Virus record (IMG/VR): IMGVR_UViG_3300020442_001264
Location: 1-64,000 of that record
DNA length: 64,000 bases
Direction: 5' to 3' (one strand)
Source: a virus
The position numbers were made by a program, and so were the translations under genes. Each line of letters opens with the position of its first letter. Within the stretch, counting starts at the first letter, position 1. Under the pieces are notes generated by a model. It searched no databases. It was not told the DNA's origin and worked only from the letters and a program-made list of their open reading frames with translations. Shown here one piece after another: positions 37,854-46,044 of the stretch.

Positions 37854-37861
37854 GATAAATA
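37854..37861 (+). promoter_or_regulatory. T4-type late promoter motif with leader
   Basis: GATAAATA lies just after the stop at 37853. Its predicted start leaves about 25 bases of leader to the ATG at 37892, with AGGA at a usable ribosome-site distance. Confidence 0.55.
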
Positions 37862-37891
37862 TGTGCGTAGTTAACACAACAGGACGCACAT

Positions 37892-38890
37892 ATGGCAAAA
37901 CTAGACGTTACAGAACTAGACATATTTTATATTTCATACGATGAACCAAACTGTGAAGAACATTGGTCAGATTTACTAAACAAAGTACCTTGGGCTAAAC
38001 GTGTTCATGGAGTAAAAGGTTTCGACGCCGCACATAAAGAATGTGCAAATCAATCAGAAACAGATAGATTTATCACCGTAGACGGTGACAACATTGTCAT
38101 GCCTGATTTTTTTGAACAAGTACTAGACATTCCTGATACTGACCACGATGGTAATAACATTGCAGAAAGTATTTTTAGTTGGAACGGCAAAAACATTTTA
38201 AACGGTTTAGTGTATGGAAATGGCGGACTAAAGTGTTGGCCTACAGAATACACAAAAACAATACACACTCACGAAGCCGCCACTGACGGTGAAGGTATGG
38301 AGTTTTGTTGGAAACTTAACTACATACAACTAAATGATACATTTAGCGAAGTACATCAAACAGCCAGTCCATTCCAAGCCTTTAGAGCCGGCTTTCGTGA
38401 AGGTGTTAAAATGAGTTTGGATGAAGGCACAAGAATAAAACCAGATGAGTTTAAAGAAAGAGTCTGGTGGCAGAACTATAATAGATTGCAAACATGGTGC
38501 AACATAGGAAGTGATGTTGAAAATGGATTATGGGCAATTTATGGTGCTAGACTAGGTTGTAAAATGACAGTACTAAGTGATTGGGATACTAACTTGATAT
38601 CAGATTATGATTGGTTTAAAGACTTTTTTAATAATGATGTTCTTCCACGTTTCCCAGGAGATGAGGTTTGTCGATACACAAAAGTTAATTGGAACAAGGA
38701 AATGTTGTACATAGGAATACAAGATTTAGGTGTAGAACTTAATGATAACATAAACGAAATGATGTTGTTTGATCCTAATGAGCAAATGTGTAAATTCTTT
38801 AAAAAGACTTATGTGAATCCAAGACGTTGGGGTGTAATGATTAGAGAAAAACAAATCCAAGATTTATTGGAGAAAGGATTAATTCAATGA
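37892..38890 (+). CDS. Glycosyltransferase-like protein with DGD motif
   Basis: 332 residues. It opens LDVTELDIFYISYDEPNCEE, followed by WAKRVHGVKGFDAAHKECAN and FITVDGDNIVMPDFFEQVLD. The VDGDN element is placed like the DxD of GT-A glycosyltransferases. A second marker is GKNILNGLVYGNGGLKCWPT. The same module, VD..., an acidic loop and YGGV/GGLK with a Pro, is seen twice or more in the gene at the right end (63354), so the two are related. This type is familiar from marine myoviruses, but its donor and acceptor are unknown. It begins a new late transcription unit that continues into the first radical SAM gene. Confidence 0.6.
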   Translation: MAKLDVTELDIFYISYDEPNCEEHWSDLLNKVPWAKRVHGVKGFDAAHKECANQSETDRFITVDGDNIVMPDFFEQVLDIPDTDHDGNNIAESIFSWNGKNILNGLVYGNGGLKCWPTEYTKTIHTHEAATDGEGMEFCWKLNYIQLNDTFSEVHQTASPFQAFRAGFREGVKMSLDEGTRIKPDEFKERVWWQNYNRLQTWCNIGSDVENGLWAIYGARLGCKMTVLSDWDTNLISDYDWFKDFFNNDVLPRFPGDEVCRYTKVNWNKEMLYIGIQDLGVELNDNINEMMLFDPNEQMCKFFKKTYVNPRRWGVMIREKQIQDLLEKGLIQ

Positions 38891-39048
38891 AAACAGGTTG
38901 GACAATATGGAAATATGCCATAGGTTCATTCAGTGATGAGAAAACAAAAGACTATGACAATTACGTTGCAGTAATAAGAACATTTGTAGTTTTAGTAAAC
39001 GTTGTTTGTGCATTTTTTATTATGGCAAACATCATACATAATTGGTAA
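38887..39048 (+). CDS. Small single-span membrane protein
   Basis: 53 residues, ATG overlapping the previous stop (ATGA). It begins KTGWTIWKYAIGSFSDEKTK, a charged N-terminal half. The second half is one hydrophobic segment (IRTFVVLVNVVCAFFIMANI) that should span the membrane. Its stop overlaps the ATG of the radical SAM gene by one base (TAATG). Function unknown. Its tight coupling to that gene makes a membrane tether or partner worth considering. Confidence 0.65.
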   Translation: MKTGWTIWKYAIGSFSDEKTKDYDNYVAVIRTFVVLVNVVCAFFIMANIIHNW

Positions 39049-40685
39049 TGAGTATATACGATCAAGCCGCTGATAAGGCTAAAGAACAATTAGATAATAT
39101 AAGCCCAACAATGTGCTATGCAAAATGGAGCCAAGTGTCTATGCATTTGACTAATGGCATGACGCATAGTTGCTACCATCCGCCTACACACAAAATACCG
39201 TTAGAAGAATTAGATAAAAATATTACAGCATTACACAATACAGAAGAAAAGAAAGAACAACGTAGGCAGATGCTTAAAGGGGAAAGGCCCGAAGGTTGTA
39301 GTTATTGTTGGAATATAGAAGATACAGGTTCGAGGAGCGATAGAGTTTATCGTAGTGGAGAATATTGGGCACAGGAAAGCAGAGAAGATATAATGGATGC
39401 TGGTGCTAGTGGTAATATTAATCCTCGGTATGTGGAAGTTAATTTTAATCAAGCATGTAATTTTAAATGTAGTTATTGTAGTCCACATTTAAGCACAAGT
39501 TGGCAAGAAGAAATAGAAGAATTTGGAGAATATCCAACGACTGCTCCACATAACAACATTACTAGTCTAACTAACAAAGGTCTTATGCCACTTAAAATAA
39601 GCCAAGAAGATAATCCATACGTTACAGCATTTTGGAAATGGTGGCCCGAGATGTATAAAACATTACGAGTGTTTCGTATGACAGGCGGTGAACCTTTAAT
39701 GGACAAGAACACATTTAAAGTATTAGATTATGTATATGAGCAACCAAACAAAGACTTAGAATTAAGTATAACATCAAATATGTGTCCAGTCAATGATGCA
39801 TTGTTTGAAAAGTTTTTATCAAGTGTTAAAAAACTAGATAATGTACAACATGGTGCGGAAGTATATGTTAAGGATCCTTTAGATGGAACAGACTGGCAAA
39901 CATGGCAACATTTTATAATAGGCGAAGAAGCAAAACGATATCACGACAGCGACTTACCAGTAATAGAGCGACATGATATACCGCAAACATTCTTACAAGT
40001 CGGACAATGTGAGGAACAAGACAATAACAGTTATACATACATTTATGAATACAACGATAAAGCATATCATAACTTTAGTGTGTTTGTAAGTTTAGATGGT
40101 TGGGGAGAACAAGCAGAATATATGCGTAATGGTATGGACTTTGACCAACTATGGAATAATGTACATAGGTTTTTAGATGAAACTAGATATACTAGTGTTA
40201 ATTTTATTAATACATTTAATTGTTTAAGTGTAACAAGTTTTAAAGAATTTTTAGAAGGAATATTAGAATTAAGAGAAAAGTGGAGTAAAGAAAATCAATT
40301 TGCAATGGGCTGGGAAGTACCGGAACAACGTATATGGTTTGATATACCTTTACTGAGAAATCCTGCTTGGCAAAACTTACAAGTATTGCCTAGTCAATAT
40401 CAGTCTTACATGGAAGAAGCAATACAGTTTATGGAACAAAATATTGCAAATGAAGATTATGTTGATTACAAAGGATTTAAAGATTTTGAAATTGCAAAAG
40501 CAAAACGTAACTTAGAAATTATGAAAAAAGAGTTGCCTCAAGAAAAATTAATTAGAGACAGAGCAGACTTTAATAAATTTTTTACAGAGCATGACTTAAG
40601 GCGTAACACAAACTTTTTAGCAACATTTCCAGAAATGCATGATTTTTGGGCAATGTGCGAAGAGGCGGAGGCACTTAATGGATAG
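39048..40685 (+). CDS. Radical SAM protein with N-terminal SPASM/twitch-like domain (paralogue 1)
   Basis: 545 residues. The radical SAM core has Cys137, Cys141 and Cys144 in CNFKCSYC, for the iron-sulfur cluster that cleaves S-adenosylmethionine, and MTGGEPLMD for cofactor binding. Before the core, a Cys-rich region (MCYAKWS, then HSCYHPPTHK, then CSYCWNIEDTG) resembles a SPASM/twitch auxiliary-cluster domain, here N-terminal. This CxxxW...C...CxxC(W/Y)xxE pattern recurs in all eight paralogues; this one and the 42970 protein share a CYHPP/CHHPP variant. It is the longest after 42970, with an insertion around residues 270-340. The start at the ATG in TAATG couples it to the small membrane protein. 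Substrate unknown. Confidence 0.85.
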   Translation: MSIYDQAADKAKEQLDNISPTMCYAKWSQVSMHLTNGMTHSCYHPPTHKIPLEELDKNITALHNTEEKKEQRRQMLKGERPEGCSYCWNIEDTGSRSDRVYRSGEYWAQESREDIMDAGASGNINPRYVEVNFNQACNFKCSYCSPHLSTSWQEEIEEFGEYPTTAPHNNITSLTNKGLMPLKISQEDNPYVTAFWKWWPEMYKTLRVFRMTGGEPLMDKNTFKVLDYVYEQPNKDLELSITSNMCPVNDALFEKFLSSVKKLDNVQHGAEVYVKDPLDGTDWQTWQHFIIGEEAKRYHDSDLPVIERHDIPQTFLQVGQCEEQDNNSYTYIYEYNDKAYHNFSVFVSLDGWGEQAEYMRNGMDFDQLWNNVHRFLDETRYTSVNFINTFNCLSVTSFKEFLEGILELREKWSKENQFAMGWEVPEQRIWFDIPLLRNPAWQNLQVLPSQYQSYMEEAIQFMEQNIANEDYVDYKGFKDFEIAKAKRNLEIMKKELPQEKLIRDRADFNKFFTEHDLRRNTNFLATFPEMHDFWAMCEEAEALNG

Positions 40686-40929
40686 TAGAAAAATAATAGA
40701 CGCTCTTAAAAAGGGAGTAGTCACAATAGTATTTGAAAAAATAGACACAAAAGAGATTCGAACAATGCCATGCACATTAAACAATGAGATATCAGAACAA
40801 ACAATGAAAGTTGGTAATTACACCAGTACTGACACAATAGTTTGTTATGGGTTAGATGTTAAAGCATGGCGTGATGTTAGAATAAACACAATCATAGAAT
40901 GGTACGAAGGATACCCAAAGGAGGCGTAA
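40678..40929 (+). CDS. WYL_2/DUF2693-type small Sm-like barrel protein
   Basis: 83 residues from the ATG at 40678, which overlaps the end of the radical SAM gene by eight bases. IIDALKKGVVTIVFEKIDTK followed by IRTMPCTLN matches the start of the small T4-phage family once called DUF2693. That family is predicted to have an SH3/Sm-like beta barrel and occurs in many T4-type phages. GLDVKAWRDVRINTIIEWYE completes it. Its role in phages is unknown; binding nucleic acid or a short peptide is a guess from the fold. Confidence 0.7.
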   Translation: MDSRKIIDALKKGVVTIVFEKIDTKEIRTMPCTLNNEISEQTMKVGNYTSTDTIVCYGLDVKAWRDVRINTIIEWYEGYPKEA

Positions 40930-41255
40930 TGCTAGACATAGACAGTATAAGAAACACACTTACAACAAACTTAAACGAAACAAAGTCTGAGGGAGTTGAT
41001 ATAGATATAAATGTAAATGTAATAAGTGAAGCAAATGGCAAATTTAATGTACAAGTTCACGATAGTGCAGTTACAGTTGATGATGGAAACTTGGATAAAG
41101 CAGACATCACAGTAGGCTTTGTAAACAAAGATGTAATGATAGATATGTTTACAAAGGGAGCAAATCCTATGTCATTAGTTATGAGCGGTAAGATGACTTT
41201 TAACGGTGATATGGCAAAAGGAAAAAGTATTAAGGGGTTATTCGTAAAAGAATAA
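40929..41255 (+). CDS. SCP2 sterol/lipid-carrier domain protein
   Basis: 108 residues from the ATG at 40929 (TAATG overlap with the previous stop). The C-terminal half is diagnostic: ADITVGFVNKDVMIDMFTKG followed by NPMSLVMSGKMTFNGDMAKG and KGLF. This matches SCP2-domain proteins, which form a hydrophobic tunnel that binds fatty acids or other lipids. It is a stand-alone, cytoplasmic-type SCP2 without targeting signals. With the acyl desaturase at 55445 it is the second lipid-related gene here, so it may carry a lipid or lipid-linked sugar. That link is inference. Confidence 0.75.
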   Translation: MLDIDSIRNTLTTNLNETKSEGVDIDINVNVISEANGKFNVQVHDSAVTVDDGNLDKADITVGFVNKDVMIDMFTKGANPMSLVMSGKMTFNGDMAKGKSIKGLFVKE

Positions 41256-41262
41256 TAATAAA

Positions 41263-42027
41263 ATGAAAGTTTTAATTTATGGATTACCTGGGTCTGGCAA
41301 AAGTTACTTAGCAGAAAAACTTTGCGAGTATTTAGGTGATAAAGTAAAATGGATAAATGCTGATAAGGTTAGAGAAGAAGCAAATGATTGGGACTTCTCC
41401 GAAGAAGGTAGATATCGACAAAAACACAGAATGAAAATGCTGTGTGAACAAGCAGAAGCAGAAGGCAAAATAGCATTAGCAGATTTTGTTTGTCCTTATG
41501 TAACTGCAAGAGAAGAATTCAATGCAGACTATAATATATTTGTGGATGCTATTGACGAAGGAAGGTTTGAAGATACAAACAAAATCTTTGAACGTGACAA
41601 AAATTATGATTACAGAATAAAAAATCATAATAATATGGATGCAATTAATCTTGCTTGGATATTAGGTAACTTGTATATATGGGATTGGAAAGCACCTACA
41701 ACACAAATGTTGGGAAGGTTCCAACCATGGCATGACGGTCATCAAGCATTGTTTGATAGAGCATTAGCAAAACACGGACAAGTGTTTTTAATGATTAGAA
41801 ACATGGATACAGATGATAACAATCCTTATCCGGCACCAGATGTTGCATCACACTTGAAAAGAGAATTGGTACATTATGCAGGTAGATTACAAATACAAGT
41901 AGTACCAAATATCGTAAACATAACTTATGGAAGAGACGTTGGATACAAAATTGAACAAGAACATTTTGATAAAAGCATTGAAGACATAAGTGCAACAAAA
42001 ATAAGAAATGAAGGAAAGCAAACTTAG
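41263..42027 (+). CDS. Fused P-loop kinase and nucleotidyltransferase
   Basis: 254 residues in two domains. Residues 1-140 have a Walker A motif (GLPGSGKSYLAEKL) and the spacing of small adenylylsulfate-kinase-like enzymes (WINADKVREEAND, then ALADFVCPY). Residues 148-250 are a HIGH-type nucleotidyltransferase: GRFQPWHDGHQALFDRA at 151-167 and, at the end, ISATKIRNEG in place of the usual ISSTxIR. NadR joins the same two activities in the reverse order for NAD recycling. APS kinase or sugar-activating pairs are other options. It could supply an activated sugar, sulfate donor or NAD; the sequence does not decide. It overlaps the next gene by 20 bases. Confidence 0.75.
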   Translation: MKVLIYGLPGSGKSYLAEKLCEYLGDKVKWINADKVREEANDWDFSEEGRYRQKHRMKMLCEQAEAEGKIALADFVCPYVTAREEFNADYNIFVDAIDEGRFEDTNKIFERDKNYDYRIKNHNNMDAINLAWILGNLYIWDWKAPTTQMLGRFQPWHDGHQALFDRALAKHGQVFLMIRNMDTDDNNPYPAPDVASHLKRELVHYAGRLQIQVVPNIVNITYGRDVGYKIEQEHFDKSIEDISATKIRNEGKQT

Positions 42028-42196
42028 AAGTTTAGGAAAAGCAATTACATGGAGAATCACTGCAACACTCACGACAATTATAATAGCATGGCTACTTATA
42101 GGAGATGTAAATGTTGCCATGGCGATTGGCAGTATAGAGTTTTTTGCTAAATTTTTAATTTACTACATTCATGAAAGAGTATGGAACAAAATATGA
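42008..42196 (+). CDS. DUF2061-type small membrane protein
   Basis: 62 residues. SLGKAITWRITATLTTIIIA followed by GDVNVAMAIGSIEFFAKFLI and YYIHERVW is the full pattern of the DUF2061 family of two-span membrane proteins. The family is common in marine bacteria and their phages, sometimes next to sulfate-activation genes. The preceding gene here has an APS-kinase-like domain, which is consistent with that context. Function is unknown. The start overlaps the previous gene by 20 bases. Confidence 0.85.
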   Translation: MKESKLRSLGKAITWRITATLTTIIIAWLLIGDVNVAMAIGSIEFFAKFLIYYIHERVWNKI

Positions 42197-42360
42197 TAGC
42201 AAAAGATCCAGGAAAAATGCATTACTATATTAGTTTAGTAAAAAGCGGAGTTAGAATAGCAGGTTGTATAGGAGCAGTGGTATTACAGAGTATAACACTT
42301 TTGGCTGTTTCTTTTTTACTTGCAGAGATACTAGGAATACTAGAAGAAGTAATTGATTAA
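42193..42360 (+). CDS. Small single-span membrane protein
   Basis: 55 residues from the ATG at 42193, overlapping the previous stop (ATGA). An in-frame ATG four codons upstream is possible but lies inside the previous gene. IAKDPGKMHYYISLVKSGVR is a basic N-terminus, and IAGCIGAVVLQSITLLAVSF is a hydrophobic span, followed by an acidic end. It is the third of the very small membrane proteins in this half and ends just before a late promoter motif. Function unknown. Confidence 0.65.
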   Translation: MIAKDPGKMHYYISLVKSGVRIAGCIGAVVLQSITLLAVSFLLAEILGILEEVID

Positions 42361-42361
42361 G

Positions 42362-42369
42362 AGTAAATA
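42362..42369 (+). promoter_or_regulatory. T4-type late promoter motif, leaderless spacing
   Basis: AGTAAATA ends six bases before the ATG at 42375, the fourth copy with this exact geometry. It would drive the SDR gene, two radical SAM genes and three glycosyltransferase-like genes. Confidence 0.6.
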
Positions 42370-42374
42370 CAACA

Positions 42375-42977
42375 ATGCCACATTTAAAAAGAATAGCAAT
42401 TACAGGACACACTAAAGGTATAGGAAAACAACTTTGGAATCGTCTAGAAGACAGAGGGTTTGAGCTTAAAGGCTTTAGTAAAAGTACTGGATTTAATTTA
42501 CAACGTGTGAGTACATGTAAAAAGGTTGTACAAGAGGTTGTAGATTGGAATGCTGATGTGTTTATAAATAATGCATACGTTCCTGATAATCAAGTTAGGT
42601 TGTTATATCTATTATATGAGCATTGGGAAAACAAGCCTAGGTTAATTGTAAACCTAAGTGCAACAAGTAGTGATAGTATCACTAACTTTAGTCAAATGGG
42701 TTACAATGAAAACTGGACTCCATATGTAAGTGACAAAGCAAGGTTAGACTTTGCTAGTCTACAATTGGCTAATATGTATAAAAAAGGCAAATGTAGAGTT
42801 AGTCTAGTAAAGCCTGGTTTTGTAGATACTGACAGTACTGCTATGTTTAAAAGTTTTGCTGAAGACTATATGATGACAGCAGATAGTGTAGCAGAACAAC
42901 TAGAATGGTTAATAGATTTAGGCAAGGAAGTACAAGTTAGAAATTTAAGTTTTGACGTAGGAAATTTCAATGGTTAG
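42375..42977 (+). CDS. Short-chain dehydrogenase/reductase
   Basis: 200 residues, a short SDR. TGHTKGIG at 10-17 is the NAD(P)-binding TGxxxGIG motif. DVFINNAYVPD matches the NNAG-type strand. VNLSATSSD gives the conserved Ser region, and Tyr117 with Lys121 in YVSDK form the catalytic YxxxK. VKPGFVDT is the usual post-catalytic loop. It probably oxidises or reduces a sugar or sugar nucleotide, given the neighbours, but the substrate cannot be read from the sequence. It opens a late transcription unit and overlaps the next gene by eight bases. Confidence 0.85.
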   Translation: MPHLKRIAITGHTKGIGKQLWNRLEDRGFELKGFSKSTGFNLQRVSTCKKVVQEVVDWNADVFINNAYVPDNQVRLLYLLYEHWENKPRLIVNLSATSSDSITNFSQMGYNENWTPYVSDKARLDFASLQLANMYKKGKCRVSLVKPGFVDTDSTAMFKSFAEDYMMTADSVAEQLEWLIDLGKEVQVRNLSFDVGNFNG

Positions 42978-44640
42978 AAAAGTAGGAGAAACACATAGAG
43001 AATTTAAAGCACGGATGATAGATCCTGTGTCAGAATCTTTTTGTGGTGCTAAGTGGCTAAATGCTACTATATGGTTAGGACATGGCGGAACTACAAGTTG
43101 CCATCACCCTCCAGCACATCAAATAGATTTAGAAGAAATAAAAACTAATCCAAGTGCTATACATAACAGTAGGCACAAAAAGAAAATGCGTGACATGATG
43201 CAACAGGGCACAAGACCTAAAGAATGTGAATACTGTTGGAAAATAGAAGACATGGGTAAAGACGCAGACGGTAATGAACCTGTAAGTGATAGAGTATATA
43301 AAACTGTTATCTATGAGGATAGCGATTTAGAAAGAATTGCCACCCTAGATCCCCAGGCTGATGTTAATTTAAAAACATTAGAGATAGCATTTGATAGAAC
43401 ATGTCAACTAGCATGTAGTTATTGTAATCCTGCTTTTAGTAGCACATGGGTTAAAGACATTCGAACTAACGGCGGCTATCAAGGAATAAAAAGTGATGCA
43501 AGAGGTCACTTTATAGATGATGCTCCGTACGCCGAACCATTTCAACGAGGAGACTTTAATCCTTATGTAGATGCATTTTGGAGATGGTGGCCCGAACTAT
43601 CTAAAGAACTAGAAGAGATTAGAGTTACAGGTGGCGAACCTTTAATGACACCAGACATATATAAATTGTTTGACTGGTTTAAAGAAACAGATGACCCAAA
43701 CAAACACAAAATGCGATTAGCAATTAATAGTAACTTAATGGCTAAAGAAGAACTTCTTAATAAATTTATAGATGCTACACAGCACATAGACCACTTTCAT
43801 GTTTATACAAGTTGTGAAGCCTTTGGCCCACAAGCAGAATATATCAGAGATGGCTTAGAGTGGGAAGTGTGGACCGAACACTTTGAACGTTTTGCCACAG
43901 AAGCAAACTATGAAGGTGTTCATATGATGATGACCATTAATGCTTTATGTTTAGATACTATTACAAAGTTTTGGGATTGGTGTTTAGATATGAAACGAAA
44001 ATACGGGCACCATGTACCTGGTATAAGTGTAAACATATTGCGTTTTCCAAGTTTTCAAAGTCCGTTAACATTACCAGACAATTTGCGTAAAATGTATCAT
44101 GACGAAATTAGTGAATGGCTAAACAACGTAAGAGAAAAAGCAGAAACAGATAGCAACGGTGTAGAACTTTTACAACCGTGGGAACAAGACCAAATAAGTC
44201 GACTAATAGAATATTTAGACGTTGTTAAGACCCCGCATAGAAATACAGCAGACAGAGAGTTACTAGAACACGACTTTAAAATATTTTACGAACAATACGA
44301 TGCTAGAAGAAATTTTAATTTTAAAGAAACATTTCCTAGACTAGCAGAATTCTATGACAGTATAAAAGTTTTAGATATAACTGACGGTGACAATGACGTA
44401 CAATCGCCTGATAGTATAGGAATAAAAAATACATTGTATGCAAAACGTATTGTAACAGAAGACGGTGAAGTCAAGGTAGTAGAAATGAAAGTTCGTGGTA
44501 GACAAACAGGGGAAAGCCAAGATGACTATGACGATGACAAATATGCTGAAGACGAAGCCAAAAACAAACGTGTAGGAAGTAGCATTGGCTGGGATACCGA
44601 AGTTGACGGTTTAGGTGGAACAGTAGATGAAGAGGATTAA
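42970..44640 (+). CDS. Radical SAM protein with N-terminal SPASM/twitch-like domain (paralogue 2)
   Basis: 556 residues. The core cluster Cys are 145, 149 and 152 in CQLACSYC, and RVTGGEPLMT is the SAM-binding loop. The N-terminal region has FCGAKW, then TSCHHPPAHQ and ECEYCWKIEDMG. It is most similar to paralogue 1 (39048), sharing the HHPPAHQ/YHPPTHK variant where the others have CC. The last 90 residues or so form an extra tail that is acidic and disordered (ESQDDYDDDKYAEDEAKN), absent from the others. Two bases upstream of its own stop the next radical SAM gene has already begun (14-base overlap), so they should be made in fixed ratio. Confidence 0.85.
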   Translation: MVRKVGETHREFKARMIDPVSESFCGAKWLNATIWLGHGGTTSCHHPPAHQIDLEEIKTNPSAIHNSRHKKKMRDMMQQGTRPKECEYCWKIEDMGKDADGNEPVSDRVYKTVIYEDSDLERIATLDPQADVNLKTLEIAFDRTCQLACSYCNPAFSSTWVKDIRTNGGYQGIKSDARGHFIDDAPYAEPFQRGDFNPYVDAFWRWWPELSKELEEIRVTGGEPLMTPDIYKLFDWFKETDDPNKHKMRLAINSNLMAKEELLNKFIDATQHIDHFHVYTSCEAFGPQAEYIRDGLEWEVWTEHFERFATEANYEGVHMMMTINALCLDTITKFWDWCLDMKRKYGHHVPGISVNILRFPSFQSPLTLPDNLRKMYHDEISEWLNNVREKAETDSNGVELLQPWEQDQISRLIEYLDVVKTPHRNTADRELLEHDFKIFYEQYDARRNFNFKETFPRLAEFYDSIKVLDITDGDNDVQSPDSIGIKNTLYAKRIVTEDGEVKVVEMKVRGRQTGESQDDYDDDKYAEDEAKNKRVGSSIGWDTEVDGLGGTVDEED

Positions 44641-46042
44641 ACCATTATGGGCACATGGAAACATGCTACCCGAATCACCCAATAAAGTATTCTGTACAGC
44701 ACCGTGGACACATACTTACATTTCACCGCAAAGTGAAAGACGTATGTGTTGTGCTAGTAGAGAAGAACACAAATTCCAAAAGCAGTACATCGACGCCAGC
44801 AACGATGAGAAGTATGGTGAAGTAAAAGAGTCTGGAACTATAGAAGACTACAAACAAAATGTTGTAAGCCTTAAAGAGCATTGGAACTCGCCTTACATGA
44901 TGGACATAAGAAAGAAACTTATGGCAGGCGAACGTATTCCACAATGTGATGTGTGTAATGACAGCATACTAAGTCAAAGCACATATCGTCAATGGTTCAC
45001 AGGATTTTTGTTTGAAAAATATATCGACAAATGTTTTGAGGAGACAGACGAAAATGGATACACTACTATGGAACCTATCAGTTTTGACTATAGGGTTAGC
45101 AATCTGTGTAACTTTAAGTGCCGTATGTGTGGCGAACAACTTAGCTCAACGTGGGAAACAGAAAAGAGACAACATGGTCATTGGACGCCTGAGAACCAAC
45201 CGTTTATGGTTCCGGAGAACAAAGAGATTATCGAGAAGTTCCAAAAAGAAGTTGTAGAAGAAGAATTTTGGGACGCCATATGTAGAGGCATTGTAGAAGA
45301 AATATATTGGGTAGGCGGTGAGCCACTAATGTATGATATACATTGGCGCTCTATGGATAGACTATCACAAGACGGCAATTTAGACAAAGTACATCTAAGG
45401 TATAACAGTAATCTAAGTAGAGTTAGATATGGCAAATACTATTTGTACGATTGGTTACCACAAGCAAAAGACTGGACCATGTGTGCAAGTATAGACGGCA
45501 TAGGACAAATAGGCGAGTTTATACGAACAGGTTTAGACTGGGAGCAATGGGATAAAAACTTTAGAGAAGGTGTACAGTTACCAGGCGGACATCAAAAGAT
45601 GTTGATGGACTTAACATTAACAGGCCCGGGCCTATTTGGTCTTAGAGACTTTGTAAATTACGCATTAGAGAATGATGTAAAGATAGAAACAAAGACAATG
45701 TTTGCCTTCCATCCAGATATTGTGTTCAGTTTTATGAGTTGGCCTAGACATATATTAGATAGAATAGTAAACAGTTTATTAGATGACTTACGACCTATAG
45801 TGACAGAAAAACAACAAACAGTAATTACGCAACTAGAGTCTATCCTAAATACTCCTACATTTCAAGAACAATTTCCTGATACAGCAGAAGACCAGTTCTT
45901 TAATGGCAGACAATGGCAAAGAACAATAGCAGAAATTAGAAATGACGGACACGAAAGTTTAACAATTGAAGATATTTATTCAGCAGACCAAGAATTATTA
46001 GATTGGTATTCACGTGTTGATCCAAAACACAATAGTAGGTAA
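44627..46042 (+). CDS. Radical SAM protein with N-terminal SPASM/twitch-like domain (paralogue 3)
   Basis: 471 residues. CNFKCRMC carries Cys161, Cys165 and Cys168, and WVGGEPLMYD is the GGE motif. The N-terminus has VFCTAPWTHTYISPQSERRM followed by CCASRE, then QCDVCNDSI. The usual W/Y after the CxxC is absent here. A conserved radical SAM strand reads MCASIDGIGQIGEFIRTGLD. Overlap with the preceding paralogue and a 2-base gap to the following glycosyltransferase-like gene place it in a dense operon. It may work with paralogue 2 as a pair. Substrate unknown. Confidence 0.83.
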   Translation: MKRIKPLWAHGNMLPESPNKVFCTAPWTHTYISPQSERRMCCASREEHKFQKQYIDASNDEKYGEVKESGTIEDYKQNVVSLKEHWNSPYMMDIRKKLMAGERIPQCDVCNDSILSQSTYRQWFTGFLFEKYIDKCFEETDENGYTTMEPISFDYRVSNLCNFKCRMCGEQLSSTWETEKRQHGHWTPENQPFMVPENKEIIEKFQKEVVEEEFWDAICRGIVEEIYWVGGEPLMYDIHWRSMDRLSQDGNLDKVHLRYNSNLSRVRYGKYYLYDWLPQAKDWTMCASIDGIGQIGEFIRTGLDWEQWDKNFREGVQLPGGHQKMLMDLTLTGPGLFGLRDFVNYALENDVKIETKTMFAFHPDIVFSFMSWPRHILDRIVNSLLDDLRPIVTEKQQTVITQLESILNTPTFQEQFPDTAEDQFFNGRQWQRTIAEIRNDGHESLTIEDIYSADQELLDWYSRVDPKHNSR

Positions 46043-46044
46043 CC

